This document shows, piece by piece, positions 46,088-54,507 of a stretch of 64,000 nucleotides of DNA; the first letter of the stretch is position 1, and every line of letters starts with the position of its first letter. Below the pieces are notes generated by a model that was given only the letters and a program-made list of their open reading frames with translations, had not been told where the DNA came from and searched no databases. Source of the DNA: Kineosphaera limosa NBRC 100340 (lineage in GTDB: Bacteria; Actinomycetota; Actinomycetes; Actinomycetales; Dermatophilaceae); the NCBI RefSeq assembly GCF_000298215.1, contig NZ_BAHD01000004.1, positions 140,417 through 204,416 of the forward strand. Direction: 5' to 3'. Position numbers and translations under genes: made by a program.

Positions 46088-47697
46088 GACGCGCTCCCGA
46101 CGAGCCCGACGAGCCCGGCGAACCCGGTGCCGAGCTCGGCCGCGTCATGGAGGTCGCCCAGGTCGACGTACGTGTGCTGGGCCGGGCCGGCCTCGGGGTG
46201 GTCGGTGCGCTGGTGCGCGCCGCGGCTCTCGGTGCGGCGCAGCGCCGCGACGGTCAGCAGGTAGGCGACCAGGCGCGCGTCGTCGTGCTCCGCGCCCTCC
46301 CGCAGCCGTGCCGCGGCGGCCAGCAGGCTCGGTCCGTCGCGCAACACCCCCGCCGCCTCTTCGAGGAGCCCCCGGTCGGAGGCGGAGGGGCGGCTACGTA
46401 GGGCCGTCGCCGACACATCCGCAGACACATCCGCCAAGCCCGTGGGTGCTGGGCGGGACGGTGCGCCCGGCGCGTGGGCGGCGATATCGGCCGCCGCGTG
46501 CCCGGCCGCCGCGACCGCCTCCAGCAGGCTGTTGCTCGCCAGGCGATTCGCGCCGTGCAGACCGGTGCTGGCGACCTCGCCGACGGCCCACAGGCCCGCG
46601 ACGTCGGTGCGTCCGCGGGCGTCCACGACGAGGCCGCCCATGTGATAGTGCGCGGCGGGACGCACCGGGATGCGGTCGGCGGCCGGGTCGAGGCCCGCCG
46701 CGCGGCAGGCGGCCGTGATGGTGGGAAAGCGCCGGGACATGTCGGTGCCCAGCGTGGCGGGGGTGTCGAGGTACACGCGGTGACCGGCGCGCAGCGCCGC
46801 CCAGACGCCGCGCGCGACGACATCGCGGCCGGCCAGCGGGTCGGCGAGGGCGGGGGAGCCGTCCTCCAAGACCAGCGGCACGCCCTCTCCGCGGACCGCC
46901 TCGCTGATGAGCGGCAGGCGCCCTGTCGCGGCTCCGGGCGAGGGTGCGGCCAGGGCCGTCGGGTGGAATTGCACGAGCTCCAGGTCGCGCACCCGCGCCC
47001 CGGCCCGCAGCCCGAGTGCCAGCCCGGCACCCCAGGAGTCCAGCGGGTTGGTCGTGTGCGCGAACAGCCCGCCGACCCCTCCGGTCGCCAACACCACCGC
47101 CGCAGCGAGCAGCGTCATCGGGCCCAGCGCGCCGGTCGCCTGAACGCCCACAACAGTGTGTGAAGCGTCGGTGAGCAGGCGGGTCACGTGCACTCCCGCG
47201 CGGACCTGGATGCCAGGGTGCGCGCGGGCCGCTGCGACGGCGGCTCGGGTCACCTCGGCGCCGGTGCCGTCGCCGGCCGCGTGCACGATCCGGTGCCGGC
47301 CGTGCGCCCCTTCCAGTCCGAGTCGCAGGGTGCCCGCGTCGTCGCTGTCGAACGTGGCACCCCACCGCTGCAGCTGGGCCACGACGCCCGGGGCGGCCGC
47401 GGTGATCCGCCGCGCGACGCATCCGTCGACGAGGCCGCCGCCGGCACGCACCGTGTCGCGTGCGTGCAGTCGCGGGTGATCGTCGGCGCCCAGGGCCGCG
47501 GCGATCCCGCCCTGGGCGAGCTCGCTGCTCGTTCCCGCGCCGGGAGTCGACGGGCACAGTACCGTGACCGGAATTCCGCGCTCGGCGAGCTCGAGCGCCG
47601 TCGCCAGGCCGGCCAGTCCGGCACCGACGACGAGCGCCCCGGGGACGAACTCGCGGCAGACCTCGCGGCGGGTCGCGGCGTGGGCCGGCTGCCTCAT
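46084..47697 (-). CDS. nadB: L-aspartate oxidase
   Basis: 537 residues, ATG overlapping the nadA stop by four bases. FAD enzyme oxidising L-aspartate to iminoaspartate. FAD-binding VVGAGLAGLATALELAERG, SSELAQGGIAAALGADDHPRLHARDTVRAGGGLVD, VQFHPTALA, and MGGLVVDARGRTDVAGLWAVGEVASTGLHGANRLASNSLLEA are the hallmark segments. Coupled to NadA, which uses the unstable product. Confidence 0.96.
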   Translation of the reverse strand: MRQPAHAATRREVCREFVPGALVVGAGLAGLATALELAERGIPVTVLCPSTPGAGTSSELAQGGIAAALGADDHPRLHARDTVRAGGGLVDGCVARRITAAAPGVVAQLQRWGATFDSDDAGTLRLGLEGAHGRHRIVHAAGDGTGAEVTRAAVAAARAHPGIQVRAGVHVTRLLTDASHTVVGVQATGALGPMTLLAAAVVLATGGVGGLFAHTTNPLDSWGAGLALGLRAGARVRDLELVQFHPTALAAPSPGAATGRLPLISEAVRGEGVPLVLEDGSPALADPLAGRDVVARGVWAALRAGHRVYLDTPATLGTDMSRRFPTITAACRAAGLDPAADRIPVRPAAHYHMGGLVVDARGRTDVAGLWAVGEVASTGLHGANRLASNSLLEAVAAAGHAAADIAAHAPGAPSRPAPTGLADVSADVSATALRSRPSASDRGLLEEAAGVLRDGPSLLAAAARLREGAEHDDARLVAYLLTVAALRRTESRGAHQRTDHPEAGPAQHTYVDLGDLHDAAELGTGFAGLVGLVGSAS

Positions 47698-48689
47698 CGG
47701 ATCGCCAGCATCTTCTCGACGGCCTCGCGCGCCCGCGCCGCGACCGACTCATCGATGGTCACCTCGGCGGTCATCGTCTCCAGCGAGCGGCGGATCTTGA
47801 CCAGCGTGCTGCGCTTCATGTGCGGGCACATCGCGCAGGGGCGCACCATGCGCACGTCCGGGTGCAGCGCGGCGAGGTTGTCGCTCATCGAGCATTCGGT
47901 GATGAGCGCCAGCGTGGCCGGCTGGCGCTGCTCGACGTAGGCCTGCATCTGTGCGGTCGAACCGGCCAGATCGGCCTCCGCCACGACCTCCGGGGGGCAT
48001 TCGGGGTGCGCGAGGACGACGACGCCCGGGTTCTCCTCGCGGATCGTGCGGATGTCGGCGGGGGTGAACCGCTCGTGCACCTCGCAGTGTCCGGGCCAGG
48101 TGATGACCTCGACGCCGGTCTGGGCGGCGATGTTCTGGGCGAGGTACTCGTCGGGGATCATGATGACCCGCTCGACGCCCAGGCTCTCGATGACCTTGAC
48201 GGCGTTGCCGGAGGTGCAGCAGATGTCGCTCTCGGCCTTCACGTCGGCGCTCGTGTTGACGTAGGTGACGACCGGCACGCCCGGGTGGGCGGCCTTGAGG
48301 GCGCGCACGTCGGCGGCGGTGATGCTCTCGGCGAGGCTGCACCCGGCCTCCAGGTCGGGCACGAGCACGGTCTTGCTCGGGTTGAGCAGCTTGGCGGTCT
48401 CGGCCATGAAGTGCACGCCGGCGAGCACGATGACGTCGGCGTCGACCTCCTGGGCCTCGCGGGCCAGCGCGAGAGAGTCACCGACGACGTCGGCGACGCC
48501 GTGAAAGATCTCGGGGGTCTGATAGTTGTGCGCGAGTACGACGGCGTTGCGGGTCTGCTTGAGCGCCATGATTGCGGCGGCGTCGTCGGCGAACGAGGCC
48601 TGCCACTCGACCTGCGGCACCGCGTGGCGGACGCGCTCGTAAAGGGCGTCGGTGGTGATGACGGGGCGGGGGATGGCGGTCTGGGTCAC
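47694..48689 (-). CDS. nadA: Quinolinate synthase A
   Basis: 331 residues from GTG 48689, chosen for the AGGAG five to six bases before; a longer in-frame start at 48716 lacks a signal. [4Fe-4S] enzyme condensing iminoaspartate with dihydroxyacetone phosphate. Cluster Cys residues are visible in LEAGCSLAES, the DICCTSGNA segment and RPCAMCPHMK; substrate residues in VVLAHNYQTPEI and HPECPPEV. First gene of nadABC, 48 bases downstream of a palindromic operator and 122 bases after nrtR. Confidence 0.96.
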   Translation of the reverse strand: MTQTAIPRPVITTDALYERVRHAVPQVEWQASFADDAAAIMALKQTRNAVVLAHNYQTPEIFHGVADVVGDSLALAREAQEVDADVIVLAGVHFMAETAKLLNPSKTVLVPDLEAGCSLAESITAADVRALKAAHPGVPVVTYVNTSADVKAESDICCTSGNAVKVIESLGVERVIMIPDEYLAQNIAAQTGVEVITWPGHCEVHERFTPADIRTIREENPGVVVLAHPECPPEVVAEADLAGSTAQMQAYVEQRQPATLALITECSMSDNLAALHPDVRMVRPCAMCPHMKRSTLVKIRRSLETMTAEVTIDESVAARAREAVEKMLAIR

Positions 48690-48736
48690 CGGAACTCCTA
48701 CTGAGTCGGCGGGCACCGGAACCGGATATGTTCACG

Positions 48737-48758
48737 GTGAGCAATTCGAATTGCTGAC
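48737..48758. promoter_or_regulatory. Probable NrtR operator upstream of nadA
   Basis: AGCAATTCGAATTGCT (48740-48755) is a perfect 16-bp palindrome, extended to 22 bp by outer GT/AC pairs with one mismatch per side. GTGAGCA is also repeated directly at 48737-48743 and 48760-48766. It lies 48 bases before nadA and directly after nrtR, where an NAD-metabolism repressor would be expected to bind. Confidence 0.7.
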
Positions 48759-48810
48759 AGTGAGCATAAGGGGGCGGGGTGGGACTGTCCAGCGGCGATG
48801 TGCGGGTGCG

Positions 48811-49782
48811 TCAGCGGCGGCGGGGGAGCGGCAGCTTGGTGCCGATGAGCTGACGGTGCGCGTGCACCTGGCGCCGGAATCGGAACAGCCGGGCCGGGCG
48901 ACCTCCGGTGCTGGAGTCGACCTCGCCGGTCTCCTCGACGAGCTCTTGCTGCTGGATGAGGCGGCGGAAGTTCTGCGTGTGCACCTGCGCGCCGGCGACC
49001 GCCTCGACGCAGGCCTGCAGCTCGCCGAGGGTGAACGCATCCGGCAGCAGCTCGAAGACGACCGGGCGGTACTGGATCGTGGCGCGCAGCCGCGCCATGC
49101 CCGTGGCCAGGATGCGGCGGTGGTCGTGGGGGAGCGGCACGCCGCTGATCGCCGGATCGGCCAGGCTCGGGTCGGTCACCCAGGCGGGCTGCGCGCCGTC
49201 GAGCTCACCGCTGCGGCCGCGGGCCGCCTCCGCGACCAACCCTGCCTCCCAGAGCAATTCGTAGCGCTGCAGGCACAGGTCGGGCAGCCAGTCGGCGCCC
49301 GCGAGGCCGAACGCGATGCCGCACCGCGCCCTCCGGTCGTCGGCGGAGTCAGGGTCGGTGCCGGCCCAGTCCATGAGAGCGCCGACGAGGGCCGACCGGG
49401 CGGGGTCGCCGGCCCCCAGTCGCCGGTCCTCCCATGGAAAGTGCCGGTACCAGCCCGACCAGCCATTCTGCCGGTCGGCGCTGCGGGTCAGGCCGAGGTA
49501 GGCCACGGAGATCACGCGATGCGAGTGCGCGGCCGAGGCGTCGACGCGCTCGCTGTCGGCGAAGGTGTAGAGCTGCTCGACGTGCCCGAGCTGCAGCCCG
49601 GTCTGGGTCTCGACCCACGCCCGGGTGCCGGCCTGCAGCGACCGGTGTGCGATGCGCAGGGGCCCGGAGGGTAGCGCCGGCCCGTCGGGGGTGGAGCGCG
49701 TCAGCACCTGCGGGTCGCCCTGGCGCACGGCGACGACGACCGCGACGAGCTCGGTGCTCACGGCGTCATCGTCAGTGGTCAC
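48811..49782 (-). CDS. nrtR: NrtR-type Nudix-related transcriptional regulator of NAD metabolism
   Basis: 323 residues from GTG 49782. N-terminal Nudix fold (TELVAVVVAVRQGDPQVLTR, then LQAGTRAWVETQTGLQLGHVEQLYTFADSERV) with a degenerate Nudix box lacking the REUxEE catalytic glutamates, as in NrtR proteins that sense ADP-ribose and do not hydrolyse it. C-terminal winged helix (FELLPDAFTLGELQACVEAVAGAQVHTQNFRRLIQQQELVEETGE). Position directly upstream of nadABC, with a palindrome in between, fits repression of NAD synthesis. Starts two bases after the DUF3097 stop. Confidence 0.85.
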   Translation of the reverse strand: MTTDDDAVSTELVAVVVAVRQGDPQVLTRSTPDGPALPSGPLRIAHRSLQAGTRAWVETQTGLQLGHVEQLYTFADSERVDASAAHSHRVISVAYLGLTRSADRQNGWSGWYRHFPWEDRRLGAGDPARSALVGALMDWAGTDPDSADDRRARCGIAFGLAGADWLPDLCLQRYELLWEAGLVAEAARGRSGELDGAQPAWVTDPSLADPAISGVPLPHDHRRILATGMARLRATIQYRPVVFELLPDAFTLGELQACVEAVAGAQVHTQNFRRLIQQQELVEETGEVDSSTGGRPARLFRFRRQVHAHRQLIGTKLPLPRRR

Positions 49783-49784
49783 GG

Positions 49785-50681
49785 TCAGCCCTGGCCGGGT
49801 TCGGGACCCACGGTGACGAAGTCGATGAGCTCCTCGACGCGGCCGAGCAGCTCGGGCTGCAGGTCGGCGTAGGTGCGCACGGTGCCCAGAATGCGCTTCC
49901 AACCCTGCGCGACATCGGCCTGCGTTTCGTGCGGCCAGCCCAGGTGCGCCAGCACGCCGTGCTTCCACGATTGCCGCCGGTCGATGACGGGCCACCGCTG
50001 CAGGCCGAGGCGCTCGGGGCGCACCGACTGCCACACGTCGACGTAGGGGTGACCGACGATGCACACGTGCTCACCGTAGGGGCGCACGGCCCGCGCCTGC
50101 GCGACGATGCGCGACTCCTTCGAGCCGGGCACGAGGTGGTCGACCAGCACTCCCATCCGCCGCTGCGCGGTCGGGGCGAAGTCCCGGACCACCCCCGCGA
50201 GGTCATCGACGCCGTCGAGCACCTCGACGACGACGCCCTCGACGCGCAGGTCGGCGCCCCACACCTTCTCCACCAGCTCGGCGTCGTGGCGGCCCTCGAC
50301 GAACAGCCGGGAGGCGGCGGCGACCCGGGCGGGGGCCGCGGCGACGGTCCGCGATCCCGAGGCCGTGCGGGACTGCGCCGCCCGCTGGGTGGCGAGCGCG
50401 GCTCGGCCGGCGGCCGTCGGGGGCGTCAGGACGACCGGGGCGCCGTCGAGCAGAAAGCCGGGACCGAGCGGAAATCCCTTGACCCGGCCGCGGCGATCCT
50501 CCAGGTGCACCACCCGCATCCCACCGGCCTTCTCGACGGCGACGACGGCTCCGCACCAGCCGGTCGAGGCGTCCTCGACGACCAGTCCGGTCTCCGCCTC
50601 CACCGAGCGGGCGCGGCTCGCCGGGCGTCCGCGATCGCCGGCGAGGGGGTCGGAATCGTAACGGGAGGCCCAAGCGTTCAC
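49785..50681 (-). CDS. DUF3097 family protein
   Basis: 298 residues from GTG 50681. Fixed by a TACGAT -10 box six bases before. Recognisable actinobacterial family: GLVVEDASTGWCGAVV near the N-terminus, a Toprim-like RLFVEGRHDAELVEKVWGADLRVEGVVVEVLDGVDDL, LVDHLVPGSKESRI, and the WPHETQADVAQGWKRIL C-terminus. The ExGxxDxxLV and later DHL look like a Toprim/DUF fold, but no activity is known. Divergent from hrcA, sharing the CIRCE region; leads into nrtR-nadABC. Confidence 0.85.
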   Translation of the reverse strand: MNAWASRYDSDPLAGDRGRPASRARSVEAETGLVVEDASTGWCGAVVAVEKAGGMRVVHLEDRRGRVKGFPLGPGFLLDGAPVVLTPPTAAGRAALATQRAAQSRTASGSRTVAAAPARVAAASRLFVEGRHDAELVEKVWGADLRVEGVVVEVLDGVDDLAGVVRDFAPTAQRRMGVLVDHLVPGSKESRIVAQARAVRPYGEHVCIVGHPYVDVWQSVRPERLGLQRWPVIDRRQSWKHGVLAHLGWPHETQADVAQGWKRILGTVRTYADLQPELLGRVEELIDFVTVGPEPGQG

Positions 50682-50687
50682 TGGAGC

Positions 50688-50693
50688 ATCGTA
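50688..50693 (-). promoter_or_regulatory. -10 box of leaderless DUF3097 gene
   Basis: TACGAT on the minus strand, six bases before GTG 50681, and only three bases from the edge of the CIRCE palindrome. On the plus strand TAAACT (50692-50697) could serve hrcA. Confidence 0.5.
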
Positions 50694-50696
50694 AAC

Positions 50697-50723
50697 TTGG
50701 CACTCGCACATCGAGAGTGCCAA
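50697..50723. promoter_or_regulatory. CIRCE element (HrcA operator)
   Basis: TTGGCACTC-N9-GAGTGCCAA, differing from the consensus TTAGCACTC-N9-GAGTGCTAA only by the symmetric A-to-G/T-to-C change. It lies 20 bases upstream of hrcA, consistent with autorepression, and within the divergent promoter of the DUF3097 gene. Confidence 0.92.
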
Positions 50724-50742
50724 CGCGCCGGAGGGAGGAACC

Positions 50743-51810
50743 ATGACGACACAACGACGCCTGGCGGTGCTGCGCGCCATCGTGCAGGACTACGTCGACA
50801 CCTCCGAGCCGGTCGGCTCGAAGTCGCTCATCGAGCGGCACGCCCTGGGGGTGTCGGCCGCGACCGTCCGCAACGACATGGCGATTCTGGAGGAGGAGGG
50901 CCTGATCACGGCCCCACACACGAGCGCCGGACGGGTGCCCACGGATGCCGGGTACCGCGCGTTCGTCGACCAGCTGGGCACGTTGCGGCCGCTCAGTCCC
51001 GCGCAGCGGACCGCCATCCAGCGCTTTCTGGAGGGCGCCGTCGACCTCGACGACGTCGTGGACCGTACCGTGCGGCTGCTCGCGTCGCTGACTCGGCAGG
51101 TCGCCGTCATGCAGTATCCGTCGCTGAGCCGCTCCAGCGTGCGGCACATCGAGTTGCTGCCGATCGGCCCGGCCCGCGCGATGGTCGTGCTCATCCTCGA
51201 CACCGGGCGGGTCGAACAGCGCATCGTCGAATCCGAGGTCGACCTGGGCACGCCGGGTGCCGACGAGATGCTCAGGCGCATCCGTACCGTGTTCAACGCG
51301 CAGGCCGTGGGGCAGACCCTCGTGCAGGCGGCCGCGCGACTGGCCAGCGCCCCCGACGCCTTGGAGCCCGGCGATCGGCCCCTGGCCCGGGCGTTCATCC
51401 AGGTGCTCGATGACGCTCTCGTCGAGGAGCGGGAGGAGCGGGTCGTGCTCGCCGGCACCGCCAACCTCGCGCGCTTCGACACCGACTTCCCGATGATCGG
51501 GCCGGTGCTGGAGGCGTTGGAGGAGCACATGGTGCTGCTCAACCTCTTCGGGGCGCTGGCGGCCGACCCCAGCGTCGACCCGCTGGTCGCCGCCTCGCTG
51601 GCTCGCCACGGCGGGCTCGCGGTGACCATCGGGCACGAGAATCCGCACGCCGGACTCGCCGCGACGTCGGTCATCTCCACGGGCTACGGTGCCGGAGACG
51701 ATGTCGTCGCGGGCCTTGGCGTGCTCGGACCCACCCGAATGGACTACGCCGGGACGATGGCCTCGGTGCGTGCCGTCGCCCGCTACGTCTCCCGGCTGCT
51801 CGAATCATGA
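50743..51810 (+). CDS. hrcA: Heat-inducible transcription repressor HrcA
   Basis: 355 residues, ATG with GGGAGGA upstream. N-terminal winged helix [71 protein letters not shown] is diagnostic. Represses chaperone genes by binding CIRCE, with activity depending on GroEL. The CIRCE site just upstream makes the loop self-contained. dnaJ follows after 37 bases. Confidence 0.97.
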   Translation: MTTQRRLAVLRAIVQDYVDTSEPVGSKSLIERHALGVSAATVRNDMAILEEEGLITAPHTSAGRVPTDAGYRAFVDQLGTLRPLSPAQRTAIQRFLEGAVDLDDVVDRTVRLLASLTRQVAVMQYPSLSRSSVRHIELLPIGPARAMVVLILDTGRVEQRIVESEVDLGTPGADEMLRRIRTVFNAQAVGQTLVQAAARLASAPDALEPGDRPLARAFIQVLDDALVEEREERVVLAGTANLARFDTDFPMIGPVLEALEEHMVLLNLFGALAADPSVDPLVAASLARHGGLAVTIGHENPHAGLAATSVISTGYGAGDDVVAGLGVLGPTRMDYAGTMASVRAVARYVSRLLES

Positions 51811-51847
51811 CCGACCGCAAGAATCTGGCCATACAAAGGACCGCTTC

Positions 51848-52975
51848 GTGAACGACTACTACGCCGACCTCGGCGTCTCCCGCGACGCATCGCTGGAGGA
51901 GATCAAGCGCGCTTACCGGCGCAAGGCCCGCAAGCTGCACCCGGACGTCAACCCCGGTCCGGAGGCGGAGGCGGAGTTCAAGCGGGTCTCGCAGGCCTAC
52001 GACGTGCTCTCGGACCCGACGAAGAAGCGCTCGTTCGACGCCGGCGCCGATCCCTACGCCGGCGCCACCGACGGCTTCGGCGCGGGCTTCTCGTTCAGCG
52101 ACATCATGGACGCCTTCTTCGGTGGAGCCGCGGCCGGCGCCACCCGCGGGCCGCGGTCGCGGCGCCAGCGCGGGCAGGACGCCCTGTTGCGGCTCGACAT
52201 CGACCTGTCGACCGCCGTCTTCGGCGGCGACGAGGAGGTCACCGTCGACACGGCCGCGGTCTGTGACACCTGCCACGGCGAGGGCGCGCAGCCCGGCACG
52301 GGCACCCGCACCTGTGATGCCTGCGGGGGAGCCGGCGAAGTGCAGCAGGTGCAGCGCTCGTTCCTGGGGCAGGTGCTCACCTCCCGGCCGTGCTCCTCAT
52401 GCCAGGGCTACGGCTCGATCATCGTCAGCCCGTGCTTCGAGTGCTCGGGCCAGGGTCGGGTGCGCACGCGCCGCAACCTGACGTTGAAGGTGCCGGCGGG
52501 CGTCGACACCGGCACCCGCATCCAGCTCGCGGGAGAGGGCGAGGTCGGCCCGGGCGGCGGCCCGCACGGCGACCTGTACGTCGAGATTCTGGTGCGCCCG
52601 CACGAGACCTTCCAGCGGCGCGGCGACGACCTGCACTGCGTGCTGGAGCTGCCGATGACCGCCGCCGCCCTGGGTACGACGATCCCGGTCGACACCCTCG
52701 ACGGGGTGGAGTCGATCGAGGTGCGCCCGGGCGCCCAGTCCGGTGAGGTGCACACGCTGCGCGGGCGCGGGGTCACGCACCTGCGCGGCAGCGGGCGCGG
52801 CGACCTCATCGCCCAGCTCAAGATCACCACTCCGACCCGGCTCACCGGCGCGCAGGAGGACCTGCTGCGACAGCTCGCGGCGATGCGCGGCGAGGAGAAG
52901 CCGACGGGCAACCTGAGCCACGTCGAGAACGCGGGTCTGTTCGGCAAGCTGCGCGACGCCTTCCGCGGCAAGTAG
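51848..52975 (+). CDS. dnaJ: Chaperone DnaJ (actinobacterial DnaJ2 type)
   Basis: 375 residues from GTG 51848 with AAGGA upstream. J domain with HPD (LHPDVN) near residue 36, Gly/Phe-rich stretch (GAGFSFSDIMDAFFGG), four CxxCxGxG zinc motifs (CDTCHGEG, CDACGGAG, CSSCQGYG, CFECSGQG) and the C-terminal substrate-binding domain. Stimulates DnaK. Cotranscribed with hrcA, as in other actinobacteria where this second DnaJ is under CIRCE control. Confidence 0.96.
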   Translation: MNDYYADLGVSRDASLEEIKRAYRRKARKLHPDVNPGPEAEAEFKRVSQAYDVLSDPTKKRSFDAGADPYAGATDGFGAGFSFSDIMDAFFGGAAAGATRGPRSRRQRGQDALLRLDIDLSTAVFGGDEEVTVDTAAVCDTCHGEGAQPGTGTRTCDACGGAGEVQQVQRSFLGQVLTSRPCSSCQGYGSIIVSPCFECSGQGRVRTRRNLTLKVPAGVDTGTRIQLAGEGEVGPGGGPHGDLYVEILVRPHETFQRRGDDLHCVLELPMTAAALGTTIPVDTLDGVESIEVRPGAQSGEVHTLRGRGVTHLRGSGRGDLIAQLKITTPTRLTGAQEDLLRQLAAMRGEEKPTGNLSHVENAGLFGKLRDAFRGK

Positions 52976-52985
52976 CCCCCGCGTC

Positions 52986-53720
52986 GTGACCGCGGCCCTG
53001 TACTACGTCGCGCCGGGCGCGCTCGATGGCCTCGGCGTCGGCGGCTTGCTCGTGCTCGACGGCGACGAGGGGCATCACGCGGCCCGGGTCAAGCGGGCGC
53101 GGGTCGGGGAGGAGCTGCTCGTCGCCGACACGGTGGGCATGGTCGCCCACTGTTGTGTGGAGTCGCTCGGGCCCGGGTCGGTGTCGTTGCGGGTGGTCTC
53201 CGTGGGGCTCGTCGAGGTGGGCGGGCCGCGGTTCGTGCTCGTGCAGGCGTTGGCCAAGGGTGGTCGCGACGAGCAGGCGATCGAGACGGCGACCGAGTTG
53301 GGCGTCGACGCGGTCGTGGCCTGGCAGGCCGACCGGAGCATCGTGCGCTGGTCGGGCAAGGAGGCCAAGGCGCTGGCCAAGTGGGCCGGGGTGCTGCGGG
53401 CCGCGGGCAAGCAGTCGCGCCGGGCCGTGGTGCCGGCTGTTTCGGGCCCGGTGACGACAGCCCAGCTCGCGCAATTGCTGCGGGGTGCTGCGGCCTTCGT
53501 GTTGCACGAGGAGGCGTCGGAGCGGCTCGTCGCGCAGGAGTTGCCCGCCGAGGGTGATGTCTACCTCGTCGTCGGCCCCGAGGGCGGCATCGCCCCGGCC
53601 GAACTCACTGCGTTGAGCGACGCCGGAGCCCTCCCCGTACGCCTGGGCTCCGAGGTGCTGCGCTCCTCCAGCGCCGGCCCCGCCGCGCTGGCCGTCCTGG
53701 CCGCCCGCACCCGCTGGTAG
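52986..53720 (+). CDS. rsmE: 16S rRNA (uracil-1498-N3)-methyltransferase
   Basis: 244 residues, GTG start 10 bases after dnaJ. SPOUT-fold methyltransferase. N-terminal PUA-like domain with GDEGHHAARVKRARVGEELL; C-terminal knot with QALAKGGRDEQAIETATELGVDAVVAWQADRSIVRW, LVVGPEGGIAPAEL and LGSEVLRSSSAGPAAL. The ...hrcA-dnaJ-rsmE order is conserved across actinobacteria. Confidence 0.95.
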   Translation: MTAALYYVAPGALDGLGVGGLLVLDGDEGHHAARVKRARVGEELLVADTVGMVAHCCVESLGPGSVSLRVVSVGLVEVGGPRFVLVQALAKGGRDEQAIETATELGVDAVVAWQADRSIVRWSGKEAKALAKWAGVLRAAGKQSRRAVVPAVSGPVTTAQLAQLLRGAAAFVLHEEASERLVAQELPAEGDVYLVVGPEGGIAPAELTALSDAGALPVRLGSEVLRSSSAGPAALAVLAARTRW

Positions 53721-53833
53721 GTGCGCGCGCAGCCACCCGGGCGGCAAGCCCGCAGTCGACGGTCGCGCTCCCTGCCCAGGGTTGCGGTCGCAACAGCACC
53801 GGTCGGCAGGAAGCGCGACGGTCGGCGGGGGGC

Positions 53834-54268
53834 CTACAGCGGCAGGACCGTGACGTCGTGCCCCTCAAGGAGGAGTTCGAAGTCGTCCGGGTCCGCCGTG
53901 ACGACCACCGCGGGTGCGCGCTCGACCGCCACGGCGGCGATCATGGCGTCCACGGTCAGGTCGCGCTTCTTGCGCCGCCGCACGGCTGCCTGGCGCAGGG
54001 CTCCCGCTCGGGCTGCTGTTCGAGGAGGCAGGTCGACCAGGGGCAAGCGCTTGACGACGTGCCACACCGCCGCATCACGATCGGCCCCCGTCATGACCTC
54101 GGCCAACACGACGGTCGGGACGATCACCCGCTGGTCGGCGCGGCGGGCTGCCTCCAGGAGTTCCGCCATCCCGGCAGCCTTGCGCGCCGCCGCAGCCAGC
54201 GCTTCGGAGTCAAGGACGACAGTGCGGGCAGGTTGAGGGCGGGCCGGTGCTGAGGGCGTCGGTGCCAT
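53834..54268 (-). CDS. vapC: VapC-type PIN-domain toxin
   Basis: 144 residues. ATG 54268 shares a base with the antitoxin stop (TGATG); GTG 54271 is one codon earlier. PIN fold with the four acidic positions: LDSEAL, LAEVMTG, DLTVDAMIAAVA and VVVTADPDDFE. Magnesium-dependent RNase toxin acting on tRNA or rRNA in characterised relatives. Paired with the ribbon-helix-helix gene immediately upstream. Confidence 0.85.
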   Translation of the reverse strand: MAPTPSAPARPQPARTVVLDSEALAAAARKAAGMAELLEAARRADQRVIVPTVVLAEVMTGADRDAAVWHVVKRLPLVDLPPRTAARAGALRQAAVRRRKKRDLTVDAMIAAVAVERAPAVVVTADPDDFELLLEGHDVTVLPL

Positions 54269-54495
54269 CACCGCAGCGCATCACCGAAACGCGCCACGGC
54301 GCCCTCATCCAGAGGCCCGTTGGCCTCGACGAGGTCCGCGACCAGATCAGCCAAATCGTCGCGCTCAAGTTGCCGACGCAAGGCCTCAGTGGCGTACGAC
54401 GACTGCTGGCCGCGCGGCACCCGCGCTTGCACCTGGTCGAGCACGCCCGCCTCGATGGTCCAGCTCACCTTGCGGTAGACGATGTCGGCACCCAT
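54268..54495 (-). CDS. vapB: VapB-type ribbon-helix-helix antitoxin
   Basis: 75 residues. VYRKVSWTIEAGVLDQVQARVPRGQQSSYATEALRRQLERDDLADLVADL has the beta-strand/helix layout of CopG/RHH antitoxins, with an acidic C-terminal toxin-binding tail. Start ATG 54495 has TAGGAT six bases before (leaderless); a GGAGG lies directly against the ATG, too close to act as a Shine-Dalgarno site. Overlaps vapC. Confidence 0.8.
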   Translation of the reverse strand: MGADIVYRKVSWTIEAGVLDQVQARVPRGQQSSYATEALRRQLERDDLADLVADLVEANGPLDEGAVARFGDALR

Positions 54496-54501
54496 CCTCC
54501 G

Positions 54502-54507
54502 ATCCTA
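54502..54507 (-). promoter_or_regulatory. -10 box of vapBC
   Basis: TAGGAT on the minus strand, six bases before ATG 54495. It overlaps the last codon and stop of the upstream membrane-protein gene (stop at 54505), so vapBC is transcribed from a promoter embedded in its neighbour. Confidence 0.5.
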
